A DNA stretch of 64,000 nt, taken from contig JBAOIH010000001.1 of NCBI GenBank assembly GCA_037045645.1, positions 992,001 to 1,056,000 of the forward strand. Reading direction: 5' to 3'. The translations under genes were made by a program, and so were the position numbers. Of the stretch, positions 59,635 to 64,000 are shown in pieces. The notes beneath the pieces were generated by a model, which saw only the letters and a list, made by a program, of their open reading frames with translations, searched no databases and was not told the DNA's origin. Each line of letters starts with the position of its first letter. Position 1 is the first letter of the stretch. The stretch is from Nocardioides sp. (GTDB lineage: Bacteria; Actinomycetota; Actinomycetes; Propionibacteriales; Nocardioidaceae).

Positions 59635-59640
59635 TAGCCT
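59635..59640 (+). promoter_or_regulatory. -10 element (TAGCCT) of a leaderless proS transcript
   Basis: TAGCCT is seven bases before GTG 59648. Confidence 0.45.
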
Positions 59641-59647
59641 TGCGCCC

Positions 59648-61435
59648 GTGACTGCTCGCATGCTCCGGATGTCCCAGTTGTTCGTGCGCACCTTGCGCGA
59701 CGACCCGAACGACGCGGAGGTGCCCTCGCACAAGCTCCTGGTCCGCGCGGGCTACATCCGGCGTACGTCACCTGGCATGTACACCTGGCTGCCGCTCGGG
59801 CTGCGCGTGCTGCGCAACATCGAGCAGATCATCCGTGACGAGATGGACAACATCGGGGCCCAGGAAGTGTCGTTCCCCGCGCTGCTGCCCAAGGAGCCCT
59901 ATGAGGCAACGGGCCGCTGGACCGACTACGGCCCCAACATCTTCCGGCTCAAGGACCGCAAGGGTGCCGACTACCTGCTCGGGCCCACGCACGAGGAGAT
60001 GTTCACCCTCGCGGTCAAGGACCTCTATTCGTCCTACAAGGACCTGCCGCTGTGGATCTATCAGATCCAGACCAAGTACCGCGACGAAGCACGCCCCCGC
60101 GCGGGTCTGCTGCGTGGTCGCGAGTTCGTGATGAAGGACTCCTACTCCTTCGACGTCAGCGACGAGGGTCTCGACGCCTCCTATCAGGCGCACCGCGAGG
60201 CGTACGTCCGGATCTTCGACCGGCTGGGCTTCGACTACGTGATCGTGAAGGCGACCTCGGGGGCGATGGGCGGCTCGGCGAGTGAGGAGTTCCTGGCGAC
60301 CGCCTCGGTCGGTGAGGACACGTACGTTCGGTGCAGCAACTGCGACTACGCCGCCAACGTCGAGGCGGTGCAGGTGCGCCCGCCTGCGGAGATGGCGTAC
60401 GACGACGTTCCCGCGATGCACGCCGAAGACACGCCCGACTCGCCCACGATCGAGTCGTTGGTCAATCTGCTGAACACGAATTTCCCCCGCGAGGATCGTG
60501 CGTGGGAGGCCGCGGACACGTTGAAGAACGTGCTGGTGATGCTCAAGCACCCCGACGGCACCCGTGAGCCGCTGGCCATCGGTGTTCCCGGCGACCGCGA
60601 GATCGATCTCAAGCGACTCGAGGGCCAACTCGAACCCATCGAGGTCGAGGCGATGGACGAGGCCGAGATGCGCAAGCACCCGACCTTGGTGAAGGGCTAT
60701 ATCGGACCCACTGCGCTCGGCAGCGAGTCGGTCTCAGGCATCCGCTTCCTGGTGGATCCCCGACTCGTGACGGGCAGCCATTGGGTCACCGGCGCCAACG
60801 CTCCCGGTCAGCACGCCCTCGACGTCGTGGTCGGGCGCGACTTCACTCCCGACGGCACCATCGAGGCCGCGGACGTGCGCGAGGGTGACGAGTGCCCGCG
60901 GTGCTGGTCGGAATTGGGGGGCACCCTGCATACCGCGCGCGGCATCGAGATGGGCCACATCTTCCAATTGGGTCGCAAGTACGCCGACGCCCTCGGGCTT
61001 CAGGTGCTCGACGAGAACGGCAAGCTCGTGACGGTGACCATGGGGTCGTACGGCATCGGCCCGTCACGTGCGGTCGCCGCGATCGCGGAGAACACCCACG
61101 ACGAGCTGGGATTGTGCTGGCCGCGCGAGATCGCGCCCGCCGACGTACACGTGGTCGCGGCAGGCAAGGACGCCGCGATGTTCGAGGCGGCCGAGAAGCT
61201 CTCTGCCGAACTCGTCGCCCGCGGCCTGACGGTGATTTACGACGATCGTGCCGGCAAGGTGTCTCCGGGTGTGAAGTTCAAGGACGCCGAGTTGCTCGGC
61301 GTGCCGACGATCGTCACGGTCGGCCGCGGCCTGGCCGACGGCAACGTCGAGGTGCGCGACCGCAAGTCGGGGGAGCGTACGGAGGTCTCCGTGGCCGAAG
61401 CCGCCGATCACATCGCGGCGCTCCCGCGGACCTGA
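59648..61435 (+). CDS. proS: Proline-tRNA ligase
   Basis: A 595-residue bacterial-type ProRS. Class II motif 1 (TSPGMYTWLPLGLRVLRNIE), motif 2 (YRDEARPRAGLLRGREFVMKDSY) and motif 3 (GSYGIGPSR) are present, with an INS editing domain between motifs 2 and 3 (about 225-400) and a C-terminal anticodon-binding domain. The start is GTG 59648, though ATG 59660 is possible. It follows the actinobacterial order after ispG and GNAT, here with two secreted-protein genes inserted. Confidence 0.96.
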   Translation: MTARMLRMSQLFVRTLRDDPNDAEVPSHKLLVRAGYIRRTSPGMYTWLPLGLRVLRNIEQIIRDEMDNIGAQEVSFPALLPKEPYEATGRWTDYGPNIFRLKDRKGADYLLGPTHEEMFTLAVKDLYSSYKDLPLWIYQIQTKYRDEARPRAGLLRGREFVMKDSYSFDVSDEGLDASYQAHREAYVRIFDRLGFDYVIVKATSGAMGGSASEEFLATASVGEDTYVRCSNCDYAANVEAVQVRPPAEMAYDDVPAMHAEDTPDSPTIESLVNLLNTNFPREDRAWEAADTLKNVLVMLKHPDGTREPLAIGVPGDREIDLKRLEGQLEPIEVEAMDEAEMRKHPTLVKGYIGPTALGSESVSGIRFLVDPRLVTGSHWVTGANAPGQHALDVVVGRDFTPDGTIEAADVREGDECPRCWSELGGTLHTARGIEMGHIFQLGRKYADALGLQVLDENGKLVTVTMGSYGIGPSRAVAAIAENTHDELGLCWPREIAPADVHVVAAGKDAAMFEAAEKLSAELVARGLTVIYDDRAGKVSPGVKFKDAELLGVPTIVTVGRGLADGNVEVRDRKSGERTEVSVAEAADHIAALPRT

Positions 61436-61451
61436 TCCCCACGTCGGGCGA

Positions 61452-61567
61452 GCTCAGCCCCCGTTTTGTCCGCTCAGCCCCCGGTTCGCCGGGGGTCGAG
61501 CGGACCGCGGTGCGCTCAACCCCCGCCGAGGCCCGCCGGGCCGAGGCCCGCCGGGCCGGGCCGGGCA
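61452..61567. repeat. GC-rich repeat tract between proS and the HAD gene
   Basis: GCTCA(G/A)CCCCCG occurs three times, and CGAGGCCCGCCGGGC occurs twice in tandem at about 61528-61557. The tract overlaps the proS terminator. Confidence 0.65.
61468..61505 (+). terminator. Terminator after proS
   Basis: GTCCGCTC and GAGCGGAC extend a CCCCCGG-TTCG-CCGGGGG core to a 17-bp stem with one mismatch and a wobble pair. It sits in a region of GCTCAGCCCCCG repeats. Confidence 0.8.
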
Positions 61568-61568
61568 G

Positions 61569-61574
61569 TAACTT
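61569..61574 (+). promoter_or_regulatory. -10-like element (TAACTT) before the HAD gene
   Basis: TAACTT is eight bases before ATG 61583. Confidence 0.3.
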
Positions 61575-61582
61575 GGCCTCCC

Positions 61583-62296
61583 ATGAGCATCGACGCGGTG
61601 ATCTTCGACTGGGGCGGCACCTTGACCCAATGGCACGACGTGGACTTCCACGCCGAATCGCTGGCCCTGGCGCAGGCGGTGATCACCACGCCGACACCCG
61701 ACGACGACCACCACGCCCATGCCGCGCGACTGCACAACGCGGGCAGCGTGATCTGGGGCCGCAGCCGCGACCACCAGCAGAGCGCCACGATCGCGGACCT
61801 GTTCACCGAGGCCGGTCTCGAACACGACGAGGAGTTGCTCCAGGCGTACTTCGACTTCTGGCAGCCCCACACGCCGACCGACCCGCAGGTGCGTCCGTTG
61901 TGGGAGTGGCTGCACAACCAAGGCATCAAGGTCGGGGTGCTCTCCAACACGATCTGGCCGCGCGCGTGGCACGTCGGTTTCTTCGAGCGCGACGGGGTCT
62001 ACGACCTGGTCGACGGTGACGTCTATACCAGCGAGATCGCGTGGACCAAGCCCGACGAGCGGGCTTTCCGGGCCGCGATGGACGCTGTGGGAGTGACCGA
62101 CCCCGAGCGCTGCGTCTACGTCGGGGACCGACTCTTCGACGATGTGTACGGCGCCCAAAGCGCAGGCCTGCGGGCGATCCACATCCCGCACAGCAACATC
62201 CCTGATGAGCAGCGCGGCCACACCGAGGGCGAGCCGGATGCGGTGGTGCGCGAACTGAGCGAGATCGTCGACGTGATCGAGGCGTGGCGCGGTTAG
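61583..62296 (+). CDS. HAD-family hydrolase
   Basis: A 237-residue haloacid-dehalogenase-like phosphatase. The nucleophile motif DAVIFDWGGTLT holds D9; a later LSNT (motif II), KPDE (motif III lysine) and VGDRLFDDVYGAQSAGL (motif IV) are all present. The substrate is unknown. Its stop overlaps the convergent DUF4439 gene by four bases. Confidence 0.9.
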   Translation: MSIDAVIFDWGGTLTQWHDVDFHAESLALAQAVITTPTPDDDHHAHAARLHNAGSVIWGRSRDHQQSATIADLFTEAGLEHDEELLQAYFDFWQPHTPTDPQVRPLWEWLHNQGIKVGVLSNTIWPRAWHVGFFERDGVYDLVDGDVYTSEIAWTKPDERAFRAAMDAVGVTDPERCVYVGDRLFDDVYGAQSAGLRAIHIPHSNIPDEQRGHTEGEPDAVVRELSEIVDVIEAWRG

Positions 62297-62721
62297 GCGT
62301 ACTCCGACAACCCGGGCAGCGCCGTCGGTGCCTCCCCGAGAGTGGTCAGGCGTACGCCCGTGTCGAGCAAGGCGTCCGCCGCGGCCAATCGTTGGTCGCC
62401 GACGGTATTGGCCACCAGGTCGGCGCAGATCTGCGCGCAGGCGTTCTCGATGTCCACCGCAACCGAACGCACCCCGGCGACAGTGTCGGTCGGACCTGAC
62501 ACGGCGTACGCCACCTCGGCCGCCACCGGTGTTTCGCCCAGGGAGCGCAACACCGCAGTAAGCGAATCGCGCCGCGCACGATGCCAGTCGTACGCCTCCA
62601 CCAGTTGGGCAGACAACGCCGGCTCCGCCGATGCGGACGTACGCCCACCCAGCACGCCGTAGAGATACAAAGCCGCATGCTCAGCGCTCAGAGCGCGCTG
62701 CAACGCGTCGACGGTGGTCAT
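62293..62721 (-). CDS. Ferritin-like DUF4439 protein
   Basis: A 142-residue helical protein of the DUF4439 group, a ferritin-like four-helix fold. The sequence shows the HAALYLYGVLGG segment and several helix-forming Ala-rich stretches. Its role is unknown; in actinobacteria it is normally found beside rimP with a small lipoprotein, as here. Its ATG overlaps the stop of the lipoprotein gene (ATGA). Confidence 0.85.
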   Translation of the reverse strand: MTTVDALQRALSAEHAALYLYGVLGGRTSASAEPALSAQLVEAYDWHRARRDSLTAVLRSLGETPVAAEVAYAVSGPTDTVAGVRSVAVDIENACAQICADLVANTVGDQRLAAADALLDTGVRLTTLGEAPTALPGLSEYA

Positions 62722-63227
62722 GGCCCCTCCCGGAGAGCGGTGATCGCCTGGGCCGTGCCAGCTCGGATCCCGGCGAGCAGGCGCGCGAACTCCCCGCTGC
62801 GCACTGCGACAAGGCGCAGCGCCGTCGCCTCGATGAGGTCCTGCTCGGCTTGCAACGCGGCGGCGTACGCCCGGCGTGGCCGACCGGCAGCAGTGACCGG
62901 CGTGGGGTCGGTCTCCGACGGCCGTCCCGCCCCGTCGAGCACGTCGAGATGTTGCCGGTGCGCGCGCAGCAGCGGAGCGACCACGCGTCGCAAACCAGGG
63001 TGTCGAGTGCGTACGTCCTGCAGCAGCGCCACGAGAGCCAAGAGATCGGCGCGGGTCTGGTCCAGAACCTCCAGATCGGCGTCCTCGCTGGTGGTCGTCG
63101 GCGCACCACTGGTGGGCGCGGCGCTCGGCTCCGGGCGCTCGAACTCGCACCCACCCGTACCGAGCGACAGCATCGCCAGTCCGCCGAGCAACGCCGAGCG
63201 GCGAGACACGGGAAGGGTGGGCGGCAC
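62718..63227 (-). CDS. Lipoprotein with helical domain, DUF4439 partner
   Basis: A 169-residue lipoprotein. The start (PPTLPVSRRSALLGGLAMLSLG) has a twin arginine and a lipobox ending GTGGC at about residue 27, so it may be Tat-exported and then lipidated. A Thr/Ser/Pro linker and a helical domain (about 50-169) follow, which resembles DUF4439 folds. It is divergent from rimP and coupled to the DUF4439 gene. Confidence 0.8.
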   Translation of the reverse strand: MPPTLPVSRRSALLGGLAMLSLGTGGCEFERPEPSAAPTSGAPTTTSEDADLEVLDQTRADLLALVALLQDVRTRHPGLRRVVAPLLRAHRQHLDVLDGAGRPSETDPTPVTAAGRPRRAYAAALQAEQDLIEATALRLVAVRSGEFARLLAGIRAGTAQAITALREGP

Positions 63228-63278
63228 GCGTCGACCCTATCGATCCCGGGCGTCTCACCTTGCGCTTCCCCCGGCCGC

Positions 63279-63284
63279 TAGGGT
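63279..63284 (+). promoter_or_regulatory. -10-like element (TAGGGT) before rimP
   Basis: TAGGGT lies about 30 bases before ATG 63314, giving a short leader with an AGGGAGGG Shine-Dalgarno. Confidence 0.4.
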
Positions 63285-63313
63285 GGCCGGAACAACAGCA
63301 CAGGGAGGGACCC

Positions 63314-63793
63314 ATGACGCGCGCCGACCAACTACGCGACGAGATCGAGACAGCGCTCATCGGACCCCTGAGCACACTCGGTCTCGACGTCGAAGCCGTC
63401 GAGATCACGCCGGCCGGGAAACGCCGGATCCTGCGCGTCGCCGTCGACGGCGACGGCGGAGTCACGCTCGACACCGTCGCGGATGCCACCCGCATGGTCT
63501 CCGACACCCTCGACTCGTCAGACGTGATGGGGGAGCAGCCCTACACGCTCGAAGTGACCTCGCGCGGGATCGACCGTCCACTCACTCTTCCGCGGCACTG
63601 GCGCCGCAATGTCGACCGACTGGTCAAGGTGACCTTGGCCGGGGGCGACACCTTCACCGGACGCATCGAGAAGTCCGACGACACCGGCGCCACCTGCGAC
63701 GTCGAGGGCACCCGCCGCACGGTGTCGTACGACGAGATCGCCAAGGCGCTCGTCCAGATCGAGTTCAACCGCAAGTCGGAGGATGACCACTGA
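63314..63793 (+). CDS. rimP: Ribosome maturation factor RimP
   Basis: A 159-residue protein with the RimP N-terminal domain (LGLDVEAVEITPAGKRRILRV, then LEVTSRGIDRPLT) and a C-terminal SH3-like domain. RimP helps early 30S assembly. ATG 63314 follows AGGGAGGGACCC. Its stop overlaps the nusA start (TGATG), the usual rimP-nusA pair. Confidence 0.95.
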   Translation: MTRADQLRDEIETALIGPLSTLGLDVEAVEITPAGKRRILRVAVDGDGGVTLDTVADATRMVSDTLDSSDVMGEQPYTLEVTSRGIDRPLTLPRHWRRNVDRLVKVTLAGGDTFTGRIEKSDDTGATCDVEGTRRTVSYDEIAKALVQIEFNRKSEDDH

Positions 63794-64000
63794 TGGATAT
63801 CGACCTGAGCATCCTGCGGATGCTGGAGCGCGAGAAGGAGATCTCCTTCGATGTCCTCGTCGAGGCGATCGAGCAGGCGCTGCTTACCGCCTACCACAAG
63901 ACGCCCGGCGCCTCGCCGCAGGCGCGAGTCGTCCTCGACCGCAAGTCCGGACGAGTGACCGTCCTCGTGGCCGAACTCGACGACGAGGGCAACAAGATCG
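63793..64000 (+). CDS. nusA: Transcription termination/antitermination protein NusA (5' part)
   Basis: Sixty-nine codons of the N-terminal domain are visible (MDIDLSILRMLEREKEISFD, then EQALLTAYHKTPGA). This part binds RNA polymerase and fits NusA. The reading frame runs off the window. The ATG overlaps the rimP stop. Confidence 0.93.
   Translation, partial: MDIDLSILRMLEREKEISFDVLVEAIEQALLTAYHKTPGASPQARVVLDRKSGRVTVLVAELDDEGNKI

Noticed and set aside
1..64000. CRISPR arrays, prophage, insertion sequences with transposase, tRNA genes
   Set aside because: No regularly spaced repeats, no transposase or phage structural gene, and no cloverleaf with the usual T-loop was recognised by eye. Weak cases could be missed without a program.

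Overview
The window is chromosomal DNA from a high-GC actinobacterium. GTG and TTG starts are frequent, genes are tightly packed and translationally coupled, and the order rpsP-khpA-rimM-trmD-rplS-lepB-rnhB-DUF2469-yraN-comM-dprA-xerC, then rpsB-tsf-pyrH-frr-cdsA-rlmN, then dxr-rseP-ispG-GNAT-proS, then rimP-nusA is the classic actinobacterial one. The TrmD-acetyltransferase fusion, the many Tat-exported proteins and the abundance of GTACG-containing codons point to Nocardioidaceae (Nocardioides-like). That assignment is an inference and was not checked by any search.

Layout. 1-1.7 kb (minus): a GtrA-like, membrane and VanW-family group. 2-3.4 kb: an exported Cys-rich protein and a frameshifted acetyltransferase. 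3.5-13.6 kb: ribosome biogenesis, signal peptidase and DNA-processing genes, broken at 4.3-4.5 kb by a terminator and a 100-bp perfect inverted-repeat element. 13.5-18.1 kb: an M23 peptidase, then rpsB (with an unusual C-terminal module), tsf, pyrH and frr. 18.1-24.2 kb: one closely spaced run from cdsA through a divergent Lgt-like membrane protein, a radical SAM enzyme with many extra cysteines and two small membrane proteins to rlmN. 24.2-30.3 kb: accessory genes, including a lower-GC hypothetical, a LOG-like protein, a RIO kinase, an M1 peptidase, an AbiEi/DUF559-like gene bracketed by palindromes, and DDAH. 30.3-49 kb: a polyamine/omega-amino-acid utilisation island with an Lrp regulator, two amine oxidase-like flavoproteins, a PotDABC-type transporter, two aldehyde dehydrogenases, two class III aminotransferases, an amidohydrolase, a saccharopine-dehydrogenase-like protein and propionyl-CoA synthetase. 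49-53 kb (minus): a second ABC importer. 53-64 kb: isoprenoid (dxr, ispG), site-2 protease, proS, HAD, DUF4439 and rimP-nusA genes.

How the parts fit. The first and last blocks are housekeeping. The polyamine island reads as import (PotDABC), deamination or transamination to aminoaldehydes, oxidation to amino acids (gamma-aminobutyraldehyde dehydrogenase), GABA transamination (GabT) and entry into central metabolism (MmsA-like, PrpE), under a divergent Lrp-type regulator. The most interesting candidate for an undescribed system is the cdsA-to-rlmN run. It places an Lgt-family protein lacking key Lgt residues directly beside a MJ0619/Tes-like radical SAM enzyme and two small membrane proteins, all with overlapping start and stop codons, which suggests a membrane-lipid modification module.

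Many starts are preceded by TANNNT placed 6-8 bases upstream of ATG/GTG with little or no Shine-Dalgarno sequence, the signature of leaderless transcription. No tRNA, rRNA, CRISPR array, transposase or phage gene was seen.
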